A stretch of 64,000 bases of DNA from Vespula vulgaris (Eukaryota > Arthropoda > Insecta > Hymenoptera > Vespidae), in assembly GCF_905475345.1 (NCBI RefSeq), contig NC_066601.1:4752001-4816000 (forward strand), read 5' to 3'. A model generated the notes under the pieces. That model was not told the DNA's origin. It ran no database searches and was given only the letters and a program-made list of their open reading frames with translations. Numbering within the stretch: the first letter of the stretch is position 1; each line of letters begins with the position of its first letter. The translations under genes and the position numbers were made by a program. Shown piece by piece: positions 38,101 through 48,389 of this stretch.

Positions 38101-41100
38101 GAAAGAGAGGGGAGAACGAAGGCTTCCAGTATTATCGTCTCTCACCTCGAGACTATGAATAGGACGATGGACACTCCGATGTAAGAGAAGATGACGCACA
38201 CCCAGATCTCCTTGCTCAGCGGATTGAGAAAACTGAAGACCCCTGGCTTCTGCTTGATGGGCTTCTTTATCATGATGCTGATACCGAGAGACATGAAGGG
38301 CTTGCTGAAATCAATCACGCGCTCGCGCTCCGACGTGATCGTCATAGGAGCGATGGCGATGTCCGCTTCCTGAAATATACGTAAGCCGATGTACGACGAT
38401 TGGAAGAATCAACGAGGGAGGTTGGTTGGACGGCGTCGGCCGTACGGTAGCGATTTCGAACGAACCCCCCTATCCTTTGTTCTTTCGGACGACGAAACGC
38501 AAGAGATAAAGGGAAAATCTTCGCGTTTGCTTTCGACGAACGCGAAATACCAACGTTGGATCACGGAGAGACTCCAACGTTTTCATTTATAGTAACGTCC
38601 AATAGATGTAGCTCGATACTCTCTGCCTCGAGAAGGGAGAGAGAGAGAGCTTGCAAGCTCGAGTCATCTATTGGATGTCGCGCGAACGTTCGACTTAGGG
38701 GTAAAACAGCCCCTTTGCCGTTCCAAAAGTTGCAGAAGGATCAATAGCCAACTCGTTCGAGGAGTCGAATTAGAACGGGTCAATCGACAGGTTCTTCCCT
38801 GAAAGTTTTCCAGGAAATGAGCTTCCATTGAATTCGCACGCGTAACGAACACGAGGATTTTGATACTCGCCTTTCTAATGAGTTCACCGACCATTCCGTC
38901 CCAACCGCCGGGAACGTCCGGATTTTCGGTCCCATATTTAGCGTCCTTTACGATTCGCAACTCGTCTGAAAATTTATACGAATCTAGTATTCCGAAAGAA
39001 TCGGATGGAATTCTATGAGGTAACGCGATACGTACACGTTATGCCAAGTTTTTTAGCTATGAGTTCGGCGAGGTCTTTGCAGTAACCCTCGTAACTGTCA
39101 TTTCCAACGAGCGCTTCGCCGTTCTCGGACTTTTTCTTCATGATGTAAGGCTCCTCCTGTCGAATTAGCAAACGCGTCAAATTTATCTAATAACGACCAT
39201 GACGAACGATCGACGACAATTATTTGTGTTCCCGAAGCAACTCAAGTTTACCACGATCGTTGTAACGATGTAAGTTCTATTCTTCTCGATCTCGTGCGGG
39301 CGCAATCTCACGTATTTGGCAGCTATCGTTTGAAATCCAGCCTCGTCCGTCCACTCGGCAACCTAGAAAGAGAAACGACATCGAGCAATCAACCGGTCGC
39401 TTCTCGAGAAGGACGAATTTGCCGATGAAATTTCTTACCTTGACCATGGCACTGTTCACCGTCATCTCGACCACGTGAAGCGTATAATTTTGTCTTCGTC
39501 CGTCGTCGTTGAAACGTATCTTCCCCGTCAAGCCTTCGATTTCGACCTGAAAGTAAGGAATATCGATGATTAACGATCCGCAAATCCTTACCTATACGAT
39601 ACGAAATCGTTCGCTCGACCTCTCTATATCGTTAAACCTCTAGGAGAACGTTTCGTCGTGGTCTCGATCGTCCGATTTCACGAGTGGTAACGATTTGCCT
39701 GATATCGACAGCTTTTATGCTCGACGGTATCACGAAGAATGCTAGGGAAGCGACTTTGGACGTAAGGGTATCCGTATACCGACTATTTCACAGGCTCGAA
39801 GGAATTCCGTTAGTAGTCGAAAGCATCGGCAATTACTGTCAGTGCCAGGAATACGTCGACAGAGAGGTTCGCGGTATTTTCGGTTGTCCGATATTTGCGG
39901 CAAATCGAGAACGTACGGCTTTTCTTTCGAAAATTCGACGGGTCGTCGCTCGATCTTGCGGACCACGTTCGTCGATTCGAGACTTTTGGAAAAAGTCGAC
40001 TCTTTCTACGCCCACTTGGCCTTATTTTGTATTCAAAAAAAAAAAAAAGAGGGAGAGAAAAAGAAAAACAACGAGTATAATATCAGATTTTTTTCACATA
40101 CCTTTCTGAGAAATCTTGATATTTTGTCGCCGTGTTCCCATGGCGTGACCACATCACGGCTATAATTGCACTCGAGAGATCTCGTAGCGTTCGTTGGTTG
40201 GCTACTGTTTCCGGTCCGTCTGACGTTGTTCCGATCAGGCTTCTTTCTGAGAAACTTGTTGAACGCTTCGACGAGAACGAACACCGCGTCGTACGTCAAG
40301 GCCGCTTGCGCCTGACAACGGAAAATAATGACCGGGGCAATTAAACGATTGATACCTAACGCGAAACACCGAGTCAAAGAAAGAAAGAATCGTATTCCCG
40401 AATAATTCTTTTCTCGTCGTCGTCGTTTCTGTTTCCTTTCCTGGAATAAGAACGTCGGTACTCTTGGATATCGGCGTCGAAATTCGATTTACGATCGAAC
40501 CTAGCACTCGAACGCAGCGGGTGATCCTCGCGGAGAAAGAACGGGAAAGAAGAAACACCGAGCCAAAGTTGAGAAAGTACGATCGCTATTCTCGTCCGCC
40601 ATAAAGATCGAGCACGATAATCGTTGCATTGGATCGCGAACGTTATCTCTTTTTCCCCCAAGTTGGAGCTTTCACCCTTTTCCGCGTTGCGAACGTCTCG
40701 GTAAACAGCCGTATTCGTTTTCTTCGTTATAGAGTAGGTTTCTCCAATCCTTACTGTATCGTAAAAGACGAAGGCGAGCGCGATCATTCCTCTTGCTTTT
40801 GCCGAGAAAAGCGTTCACGACAATGCGCGTATTTTTCTTCGGCGATGTTACGAAAGGAATGCTGCCAAATCGATATTACCCTCGATCGCGTCGGATATCC
40901 TTGCTGTCAACATACCGTCGAGTCCAGAACGATGATCCACGAAAGCTTCCAACCAAGGGGTACGCACAGGGCTCTCGTTTTATTACGAAAACTATAGCTG
41001 TGCCAATCGAGATAAATTCGTGCATTTTCCTACCTTCGATTGGACTGTTGCGTTCGACGGCTTTTTAAAACTCGAGAACGCTAAAGTACGCTTCGCGAAT

Positions 41101-44100
41101 TTCGTATCTGAACTTTATAAGAATTTCTAAAAGCAGAACGAAAGATTTTCGTGCTCGTTGTTTCGTTAAGAGACTGACGCTTACTTCGTTCCGAAATATT
41201 TCTTTCCCTATTTGACCTCGGTTAATACCTCGTTATTACGCGCTTCGTATGGAATAAAAATCTTTTTGTAATTTTCATGGAACCGACTGCGTCAGCAACC
41301 AATTCGCTTTCCGCTTAGCTGGCATCAAGGTCTCGCAACTTGAATATAATGTAATGTCTCGAATTAAAACAAGACGCGCAAAGATATGAATCGTCACTTG
41401 AAATAGTTTTAGAAAGTAATCTAAAAAAAGTATCCTATTATTTCTGTTCTGCCAACTAGAATACCCTATGAAAGAGTGGTTAAACGAGTAAACAGGATCA
41501 AAAAATATTTAACTCTCTCTTTCTCTCTAATTTGTTTGTACATATTTGAGAGTCGGTATATATCCATCGAAAAATAGTACTTATCGGATGCGCAAAAAAG
41601 TTTCGAGTATACGAGTAACGAGTAAGCGAATATGCGGGCTGAATTCCGTACGATAAAAATGGCTTGGTCTCGTGTATACGAGCTATATGTAAACACCCTG
41701 CGTTCGTTATTCGATGCAGGTATGTATGTATGCACGTAGCGCGGACGAGAGAGTTTATTTGATTTTCGTTTCTTCCTCTACGAGAAATCAAACTTTTGCC
41801 GTATTATCTTGGGCATTGGGCTGCGCGAAGTAGTCGAAGACAAGGTAAGACGAGACTTTGGTCGCTCGAGACCAAATTGGACCACTCGAAGGTACTCGAG
41901 GGTCGTTGGCTAGCGCGAAGACGAGTTTCCTCTCGAGAGATACACACAAAGGGGAAAAGCAAGAGGAAAACAAACGTGGAAACAAAAAAAAAGAAGAAAA
42001 AAAGAATACGGGGAGGTGAAAAAACTGCGAAGTGAGAGAAACGAGAACGAGTAGCGTACTGGACTGAGATGGATTTAATAGCAGTACATCATCGATGCGA
42101 TACGTTTACGCGAGGTTATTCGCTTTAGTCGAACGAGATCCTACATACCTTTGGCGTAGTACACGCGCTCGCACAATTTCTCTGCGCTATGAACTTTTTC
42201 GGCTCGGTGAATTTTCCTCGACAAGACGTTTCCCAGCCTTGCCTTTTGTTCTCGACCGAGTAAAGCGAAAAAAGGAACGAAATACCGATTACGTTGAATG
42301 ACAAGAGCGAGACCGCGTTACTCGGTAATTACCTGCTCGTGACATCGTACGTAAGTACTCATTTATCTCTGTGTAAATAAAATTATTTTCAAAGAGCGCC
42401 AGCATCCGTTGGCGTATCCCGTCGCGGAAGAGCAAGGCGTAAAAAGAGCTTGGCGCAAGTTTATCCTCCAGTCGTCGTGAAATTCTTTCGTTGCAAATTC
42501 GTCGTCCGAAACGAGCGCGCACTTCAGTCGTGAAAGCAAAGCAAAGGGATCAATCTTTATAGGGATGCATCTTTAAACGGGAAAGAAGAAGTGGAAAAGA
42601 CGGAGAAAAAAAATGTAGAGTTGTTTCAACGAAAAGAGAGAGAGAGAGAGCGAAGGAGAAACGCGGAGAGAAAGAGAGAAAACGTACAACGCATAGAAAG
42701 AGATAAAAGCAAAAAGAGATGGATGGACGTAATTGAATTCATCGCAAAGCCACGAAAGGTGGGTAGAAATTTTATACGAGATGACGTTTTTCGATACAAG
42801 TCCGATATCGATTTAAAATCGACTTAAAATTGCTCAAACATCGTTACGATTCCGCGCGTAATTTTCCCAAACGCAGTAGCAAATTTTTTCCACTAGTTTA
42901 TTCTCCTCTTGAACGCGCCGAATACGAATTACAAACGCTGTAAATATCAAGTTTCATTCACATTTTTGTAATTTTCCATATAAAGCATGTACAAATCAAT
43001 TTTTACTATGACATTTTCGTTCAATTTTTTAACGCAACATTCGTATAAAAAGCTGTCGAAAACATAGGACGAAATAAAATTCATTTGTAAGCGTATCCTG
43101 TTAATATTGTGAAAAGGATTCAAATAAAAACATAAAAGCGAATCTTTTAGAGAAAAAGAGAGAGAGAGAGAGAGAGAAACGAACAGAAATGGCAGTGCTT
43201 ATACGTACGGAAATGGATTCACGACCAGCCCCCTGATTGGTGACAGGATCGAGGCGATGCCAGCCGAGGAGGAAATCCTTGACGTGAGGTCGATTGGCGT
43301 CCACAATGCGAAAGCCGGTGATGTTGATGGCTCCGTACTCGATCACCTCGCTCTCCCATCGATCGTCCATTATCTGATTACACGAGAGGAACAGAGAGAG
43401 AGGGGGGGAGGGAGGGGTGGGAGAGAGACAGAGAGAGAGAGAGAGAGAGAAAGAGACAGAGAAAACGTGCTACTTCGATACTCGCTTCGATACCGAAAAA
43501 AAGACTTTGGAAAGTTCTCTACCGGAAGCTCGTTTGGCCTTTTCTGGTCTGGCGTTTCTTACGCGCGTACCAAAGCGTCCGCTTCGAGCGACGGATTTCG
43601 AATTCTCTACCGAGCCCTTTTTACTCTCTTCTCTTTTCTTTTCCTCTTTACCACTCTTGATTCTTCCTATCGTAAGAAAGAAGGAAAACGGAGAACCGCT
43701 ATCGTTTCCTATTCGATTTCGTTGCTATTTCGTCGACTTTTCGCGACACGATCGAGGAGAATCATCGAAATCGATACGTCAGGCGTTTAACGACGCGTCG
43801 TGGGGTTAGTAAACGTCTGTAGAACGGGGCTAAGGTGAATGACGATGGTACGAGTGGAGAAGGAGGCAAAACTAGATATATACGGACAAGTGTATTGCCG
43901 GTATCTCGAGCGTGGTACAGAACGTAATGGCTCTTGCTCCTTGTAACTTGCTTCAAACCGCTAAACAGAAGCTAAACTGCCTCCCTAAATCGTACACGCG
44001 AAACTACGGATTCTACGTAGGTACGTGAGGAGCTTTACGTTGAGAAACTTTAGGGCCATCGGTAGAATTTGAGCGATAACGTTCTGCGAAATGGAAAATG

Positions 44101-45478
44101 ATTATAATCCTCGTATTAAGAACTCGAGGTATTCGTTACCATCGGATGATATCGCTACTATAGTTTCTTTCACGAGTTACGAACGCGAATTACGCGTAAG
44201 CGAGTAGCGTAATAACGATGCGATAATAACTCGCGAAACGGGTCGATATCGGAAACGTTCGCGATTAAACGCGAGTCTAGCGAGTGCGGTCTCAAGGATA
44301 GACAGGTTTTGCGAGCATTCTTTGATGAATTGGCGGAACCGATCGTTGCCGTTTCTAAGCATATATGACGCGTTTTACACGGACGAACATTTTTTATCGC
44401 CGCTGAGACGTAGGCAATTACGAACGGTAAGAGAAACGATCGATCGATCGTAAGGAATAAGAATGCAAGATCAACTATATTCTATTATAATTCGTCAATC
44501 CATGTAATTCTAGACTTACCAGCCCACTTAATAAGTAATGATACGTTCTTCTTCCAAGCGTGACGTCTCGAACGTGACTCACCACGATATCCTTGGCCAT
44601 GTCCGTTGGACAATCCAATACCACGTATTTGTTGCTCCATCTGAAGCAAGTAGACAATAAGTAAACCCGTTCTATCCCTTTTCCGATCTCTTTTGTAATT
44701 GTCAATTATCTCAATACGCGTTCGCTTATTTCGTAATTATCTTGCCGCGTATCAGTCCCATTATCAGCGATCGTTTTCACCCAGATCGATAACGTCAAGC
44801 CCGATTAGAGGAACGTTTCGAATAAACTTTGTACGATCGAATGTTGGTCATCGGTGACCGACGCGCTACTCAACGCGTCAATGTCGACGGAATAAAATTG
44901 CTTTTTATTCGGATTAGAACGACCGCTATGGTTTCTCCGTCAAAGAGAAAGAGCAAGAGGAAGAGGGAAAGCGGATATCGAGCGGGTATCGATCCGGATA
45001 TCGCTCGATGTTGATTATACGAGGCACCTGCATTATGCTTATTTTCGTTAAGTGTCGCCTATGCACGATTCGAATTCGCAGTTACGGCCAGTCGTTGATT
45101 ACCTGCATCGCGTAAATGGAGCACGCCGACCACAAATGCATAGTCGGTAGTAAATTGCGAAACGGACGCGTGATAGTCGCTCGGCAAAACGTAACGGACG
45201 CCTCGTCGTCCGACGGAACGGTACGCGTTTGCGACCTGCCACGCGGAATTCTCTCGCATTCGAAAATAATAATTTCGATCGTGGTATGCGTTAAAATCGG
45301 TGCAAACGTCGCATCGAGATTCAAGCAAGACAAATATCCGATTACCGATTAAGTTCTTCGAGGCTTCGGAGAAAATCGATCGCCTCGGACATGTTTTGTA
45401 TCCTCTTGACGGTTTCCACTTGAAAAGACTCGTTTCCAGGCTTCAACGTTTGATAAATTTGCTGCAGCCTTAGGAGAC
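31245..45478 (-). CDS. GluR1: AMPA-type ionotropic glutamate receptor, 15 exons seen, 5' part missing
   Basis: Ligand-gated cation channel subunit of the iGluR family, acting at the neuronal plasma membrane as part of a tetramer. Fifteen exons (5' to 3': 45478-45346, 44640-44520, 43373-43209, 40311-40102, 39546-39439, 39362-39252, 39156-39036, 38965-38871, 38369-38146, 37085-36873, 34913-34715, 34614-34370, 33530-33284, 33194-33120, 31319-31245) join in one frame to 779 residues plus TAA. Visible order: rest of amino-terminal domain (1-245), S1 half of the ligand domain (about 270-395), M1 (405-428), pore loop (482-500), M3 with SYTANLAAFLT (about 510-535), S2 (540-690), M4 (693-718), tail. 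Glutamate-contact residues expected in AMPA receptors are present: Y in SYEGYC, P/T/R in APMTITSERER, S-T in HGSTRDFF and E in LLIESP. NxS/T sites are frequent in the extracellular part. AMPA rather than kainate or NMDA is favoured by GVFSFLNPL, FMQQGCDISPR and the M4 block SLSNVAGIFYILIGG. Insect GluRIA or GluRIB orthology is not resolved. Confidence 0.93.
32089..32177. repeat. Long GA/GAAA microsatellite in a receptor intron
   Basis: Almost 90 bases of GA with occasional extra A, in the intron between receptor exons 14 and 15. It is the longest dinucleotide tract in the window. Confidence 0.9.
33120..33194 (-). CDS. GluR1: Receptor exon 14: 25-codon cytoplasmic tail exon
   Basis: 75 nt, phase 0 at both ends, acceptor CATTTTCTTTTAG and donor CGG|GTGAGT. 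It encodes IPLSDAMKAKARLTIGGGR followed by DFDNGR. Being a multiple of three with strong sites and in phase with both neighbours, it could be included or skipped without changing the frame. The intron before it is only 89 nt. Confidence 0.85.
33284..33530 (-). CDS. GluR1: Receptor exon 13: S2 end and M4
   Basis: 247 nt, phase 2 at the start and phase 0 at the end, acceptor TGAATTTCCCAG. It encodes DSINLAVLSLKESGELTKLM, the NRWWYDRTEC segment with its disulphide cysteine, and M4 (SLSNVAGIFYILIGGLLLAL onward), ending FCYKSHTEATRAK. The donor is AAG|GTACTC, weak compared with the other receptor donors. This region is the flip/flop position in vertebrates; no duplicate alternative exon was found in either flanking intron. 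Confidence 0.95.
34370..34614 (-). CDS. GluR1: Receptor exon 12: S2 ligand-binding lobe
   Basis: 245 nt, phase 0 at the start and phase 2 at the end, acceptor GGGCCCGTAG-like (CCGTAG immediately before the exon) and donor AG|GTGAGC. It starts KSQISLYSKMWEFMNSRK, includes VRTSKGKYALLIESPKNEYI with the conserved glutamate that binds the ligand amino group, and ends CDTMKVGRNLDAKGFGVATP then LGSPLR. Confidence 0.95.
34715..34913 (-). CDS. GluR1: Receptor exon 11: M3 gate and start of S2
   Basis: 199 nt, phase 2 at the start and phase 0 at the end, acceptor ATCGCAG and donor CGA|GTAAGT. It encodes SISGRIVGSVWWFFTLILIS, then SYTANLAAFLTVERM, the most conserved iGluR motif, forming the M3 gate. 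It ends VQYGTLSHGSTRDFFR; the G-S-T triplet contacts the gamma-carboxylate of glutamate. Confidence 0.97.
34992..35040. repeat. TTCG tetranucleotide microsatellite in a receptor intron
   Basis: About twelve TTCG units with two TCCG variants, in the intron between receptor exons 10 and 11, about 80 bases upstream of exon 11. Confidence 0.9.
36873..37085 (-). CDS. GluR1: Receptor exon 10: M1-pore linker and pore loop (Q/R site)
   Basis: 213 nt, phase 2 at both ends, acceptor GATCGCACAG and donor AG|GTAAGC. It starts FSPYEWRV, then a linker rich in G, P and S, then the pore helix NSLWFSLAAFMQQGCDISP. The first Q of FMQQ is at the Q/R position, so the genomic codon predicts a calcium-permeable channel. 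The linker between M1 and the pore is longer and more proline/glycine-rich than in vertebrate AMPA subunits. Confidence 0.97.
38146..38369 (-). CDS. GluR1: Receptor exon 9: S1 end and first membrane segment M1
   Basis: 224 nt, phase 0 at the start and phase 2 at the end, acceptor GTATATTTCAG and donor AG|GTGAGA. It starts EADIAIAPMTITSERERVID, carrying the P, T and R residues that bind the glutamate carboxylates, continues FSKPFMSLGISIMIKKP and GVFSFLNPLSKEIW, and ends with the M1 helix VCVIFSYIGVSIVLFIVSR. Confidence 0.97.
38871..38965 (-). CDS. GluR1: Receptor exon 8: S1, ends at a GC splice donor
   Basis: 95 nt, phase 1 at the start and phase 0 at the end, acceptor AATTTTCAG. It encodes ELRIVKDAKYGTENPDVPGG followed by WDGMVGELIRK. 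The only boundary that keeps the conserved reading GELIRK|EADIAIAP is AAG|GCGAGT, so the intron begins with GC instead of GT. The nearest GT, four bases further in, would break the frame. Confidence 0.92.
39036..39156 (-). CDS. GluR1: Receptor exon 7: S1 ligand-binding lobe
   Basis: 121 nt, phase 0 at the start and phase 1 at the end, acceptor AATTCGACAG and donor T|GTACGT. It encodes EEPYIMKKKSENGEALVGND and then SYEGYCKDLAELIAKKLGIT. The tyrosine of SYEGYC corresponds to the aromatic residue that stacks over bound glutamate in AMPA receptors. Confidence 0.94.
39252..39362 (-). CDS. GluR1: Receptor exon 6: linker into the ligand-binding domain
   Basis: 111 nt (37 codons), phase 0, acceptor CTTTCTAG and donor GTG|GTAAAC. 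It encodes VAEWTDEAGFQTIAAKYVRL and ends NRTYIVTTIV, which reads straight into EEPYIM of the next exon; this is the first strand of S1. Confidence 0.93.
39439..39546 (-). CDS. GluR1: Receptor exon 5: end of amino-terminal domain
   Basis: 108 nt (36 codons), phase 0, acceptor CTTACTTTCAG and donor AAG|GTAAGA. It encodes VEIEGLTGKIRFNDDGRRQN followed by YTLHVVEMTV. The E-G-L-T-G-x-I-x-F and G-R-R-x-N-Y-T motifs are the signature of the last part of the amino-terminal domain in non-NMDA receptors. Confidence 0.94.
40102..40311 (-). CDS. GluR1: Receptor exon 4: amino-terminal domain, ALTYDAV block
   Basis: 210 nt (70 codons), phase 0 at both ends, acceptor CGTTGTCAG and donor AAG|GTATGT. It starts AQAALTYDAVFVLVEAFNKF, the strand-helix that is conserved in AMPA and kainate receptors, and continues to a CNYSRDVVTPWEHGDKI segment matching the family's cysteine and P-W motif. 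An insert rich in N, S and T contains two sequons. Confidence 0.93.
43209..43373 (-). CDS. GluR1: Receptor exon 3: amino-terminal domain
   Basis: 165 nt (55 codons), phase 0 at both ends, acceptor CGTGTAATCAG and donor TCC|GTACGT. It encodes IMDDRWESEVIEYGAINITG followed by the FRIVDANRP block and ends GAGRESIS. It carries one N-glycosylation sequon (N-I-T). The intron that follows is about 2.9 kb, the longest found within the receptor. Confidence 0.92.
43427..43455. repeat. GA microsatellite in a receptor intron
   Basis: GA run just upstream of receptor exon 3; a second run lies at 43155-43178 just downstream of it, so the exon is bracketed by purine repeats. Confidence 0.8.
44520..44640 (-). 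CDS. GluR1: Receptor exon 2: amino-terminal domain
   Basis: 121 nt, acceptor TTGCTTCAG, donor CTG|GTAAGT. It encodes WSNKYVVLDCPTDMAKDIV and then VSHVRDVTLGRRTYHYLLSGL. An internal donor-like GTGAGT occurs after the codons for K-D-I-V (near 44579), but using it would delete the conserved YHYLLSGL strand, so the distal donor is preferred. The exon is phase 2 at its start and phase 0 at its end. Confidence 0.9.
45346..45478 (-). CDS. GluR1: Receptor exon 1 of those seen: amino-terminal domain, GLLRLQQIYQ block
   Basis: 133 nt, preceded by the acceptor TCTCTCTTTCAG and ended by the donor CG|GTAATC. It starts in phase 1 (two bases complete a codon) and ends in phase 2. The translation begins LLRLQQIYQTLKPGNESF and ends AIDFLRSLEELN plus a split arginine. 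Insect AMPA receptors carry such a block after the strand that ends YLYD-H-G, so at least one further upstream exon is required. The frame is different from the longest open frame here, and is fixed by the phase of the next exon. Confidence 0.88.
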
Positions 45479-47544
45479 CTGAAAGAGAGAAGAAGAAAGA
45501 AGGGGTGTGATATTTGGGAGGAAGTCTTTACTCGACGAGCCAACGACACGGCGACGGCTTTATGTCGTCTAGTGAAGGATTCTAAACTACATATTTAATT
45601 AACAGTTAATTGCCTACGAGAATGCATTTCCGCTCACTTTGTCGTCGTTTCTTCTTACGTAAGCATTACGAATTATCGCTACGTGCTCTCGAGGCGACGG
45701 CGAATCGAGTTAGTCGTATTTCCATGCAAACGCATCCGATCGCGAAGCGTTCGAAAACATTTGCGCGAAATGGAAAGAGAAAGATTTTTATTTAAATCGT
45801 ACGTTCTTGAGGAAAACGTCCGGATCGGACGTCTTTATTCTTTTTGTCCGTAACGAGCAGCTCGCTGTCGATATTACTCGTACCCTCCATCGCGTGGTTC
45901 GCGATGAAATCGATGACCGAGTTAAAGAGCAAAAAGGCGCAATTGCAAGCATAGAGATCGTGTCTCGTTCGGTGAGGTGGTGACGGTGGTGGTGATAAAC
46001 TCAGTCGCGCGTCACTAAACAGCTCGTATTTCGACTAGTGCTCTGAACTTTTCGCGAGCGAGCTCGGCCTTCTTTCCACGATGTTGGCCACGCGTGTCAG
46101 CACCCTTTTCCTCTCTGTTTTCATCCAGTAACGATAACTGACCCAAAAAACTACTGCCGTACGTTTTCTAAATGCGTCGAGAACGAAAACGTGAATTTTT
46201 ATTCTTTACTCCTGAGAGTGTTGCTTCAGCGAGAGTTATTCCGAATTTTTGATTAATTTTGAATAACTTTTCGTGATAAGTAGGTATCTGTTTTTAACTC
46301 CTTCGAGTCATTTTTTTCAGGCTGAGAAGTTCTTCGCAAATATTACCTTCTAAATTTGGATCCAAGTAACTTTCCAAATATCACATAAATGTCGTGCACG
46401 GTACTCGACGTATGCTCGGTATTCGCAGTCACGAGTAGCTGGGCGATCGAACGGAAGGGATTACGTTTACGTCGCCGGAAGATCGAAGTCGCATTTGTCG
46501 CGCTTCAAAATCCATTACAAGTTAGGATGCGTTTAACGAGTACATCGAAAGTACGACGTTTCGAGGATTCGAACGATTTCGAACGCGGCCGATGACGAAA
46601 GAAAAAGCGCGGAACGGGTGCGTCGACGAGGTAATCGAAGTTGAAACTCAACATCCAGAGAAGTTGGAAATCGTCGAGCGGAAGTCAGCGACGTCCAATA
46701 TGTCTTGAATTCTATAGTATTCTACGCTTCCGCTTCAACATGCAGGCGCACCACGATGTGACTAATTATCGACACGTTGTCGATGCTAATCGTCTCTACG
46801 GACTACGCGATTAAGACAAATTACGTTTACGTCAGCTTCTACTCGTCTCTGCTAATTCGCACAGTACTATACTTCTATACGCGTAGATAGCATCTCTTTG
46901 AATGCTATTCCTGAGATTCGTAGATTGGATAGAAAAAAAAAAAAGAAAATGAAGAAAAAATTACAGCGTACGGGATACCGCTGCACGTGTTTGCATTCGT
47001 TAATCGCCTCACGACGACGTTAGAGATCGGATTAAAACTTTGAAGCTCTCCGAGTGACAACGTAATTATCATGGATTGTCGATTTATCAAAAGATAATTG
47101 CCACGTGAAAATTACACGAAGAAGACGCCAACGAGATCAACTTTTTCGCGTAATCGTAAACTTTGCGACTGCTTCGAAATTGTAGAATTTGAGATGAAAT
47201 CCTTGAAATGGACATGAAATTGAGGTATCTTGTCGCTCGCGCGATTTTCTCTTGCTTTTCGAAAGACGGAAGATTAAAAAAATAAAAATAGAGGAAAAGA
47301 ATCGAGAGGCAATGAAATTTATGCGAGGTATCGCATAGCTGGCGCGTGGATAGAACGATCGAGGATGAGGAGACGACCCTCAACGGCGTTGCTGGCGACG
47401 CGGAGATGGCCCGAGGGACAAACGCGCCATTTCGTCTGGCACGGTATGCGAACAATCCTGTCTGCCGCCTCATACGGGAGGCTTGCGGTTTCTCTTCCTT
47501 TCTCTCTCCACCCTCTCAGACACACACGTGCGCGAACGCGAACA

Positions 47545-47567
47545 TACACACACACACACACACACAC
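47545..47567. repeat. CA dinucleotide microsatellite
   Basis: CA run of about 11 units. Confidence 0.85.
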
Positions 47568-48357
47568 GTTTGTTACTCTGACCGGGAATACCACCGAGAC
47601 CGATGGAAACTAATGTCAAAATAGATACGAGTAGGTGTGCAGCATCTCATCCCTCTCGCGACCATGACAATGAGCGATCGAGTGCAAGCCGAATATGCGT
47701 CCGGCACGTTTCCGAGCTTAAGGAGAGAATACTTGCTTCCAAGTCTCGCTTCGAAATCGTACGTAAAACTTTACACTCGTCAGATTTGTACAGTACCGCT
47801 TGAGTCACCCCCTAAAGCCGTTCGCATTTTTCTTCCCTTCGAAAAAGGACGTCGATCGCGAGGACGTCAAGTAGATTGAGAGAGTCGAGCGAGCTTTACG
47901 AACGTTGTCCATCTCGAATGGATGGAAATACCTGCGCCGATTTAATTTAATTCTCGATCGAGTCGAAAGGGACTTGCGAACTACGTAAAACTGACGTACC
48001 GTCGCGAAGACTTTGATCTCGGGAAAGAAAATGAAGCGCATTGGTATCTATCCGTCGCTGCTCTATACATAGACACACATATTTATATAACGTGTCTATA
48101 TATCTATAGCAGGTAAGGCATGATCGCGAGTGCGTAGTCTTGCTCGCCCAAAGGATACACGTACACTGCCAGAGGCAGGAACATCGTTACAAGGATGCTC
48201 GAAGAGTCTGATTAGTCCGAATAACAGAGTACGGACTGATTAGCGCGTCCCAGCTCGTAACCATCCCGAGGGCAATCTCGGATATTCGCTCCCTCTTTTA
48301 ATCCCTCGAGGAAGCGACATTACACTCGCCTTAAAACCGAGCTATTAGTCGTTTCTA

Positions 48358-48389
48358 GAAGAAGAAGAAGAAGAAGAAGAAGAAGAAGG
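48358..48389. repeat. AAG trinucleotide microsatellite
   Basis: About ten AAG units. Confidence 0.9.

Noticed and set aside
40890..40980. Minus-strand fragment P-V-R-T-P-W-L-E, resembling the V-T-P-W-F-P-E motif expected in a missing receptor exon
   Set aside because: It lies downstream of exons that should follow it, inside the intron between exons 3 and 4, and its flanks do not match the family; treated as chance.
44579..44600. Internal donor GTGAGT in receptor exon 2
   Set aside because: Its use would remove the conserved YHYLLSGL segment, so the distal GTAAGT donor is preferred.
47987..48041. Possible missing receptor exon ending in phase 1 just before GTACGTCAG
   Set aside because: The phase fits the first visible exon, but the translation (R-D-Q-S-L-R-D-G) lacks the expected YLYD-type strand.
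48110..48215. Short hydrophobic minus-strand open frame (MFLPLAVYVYPLG onward)
   Set aside because: It is only 26 codons, ends in a stop without a donor in phase, and has no recognisable partner exon.
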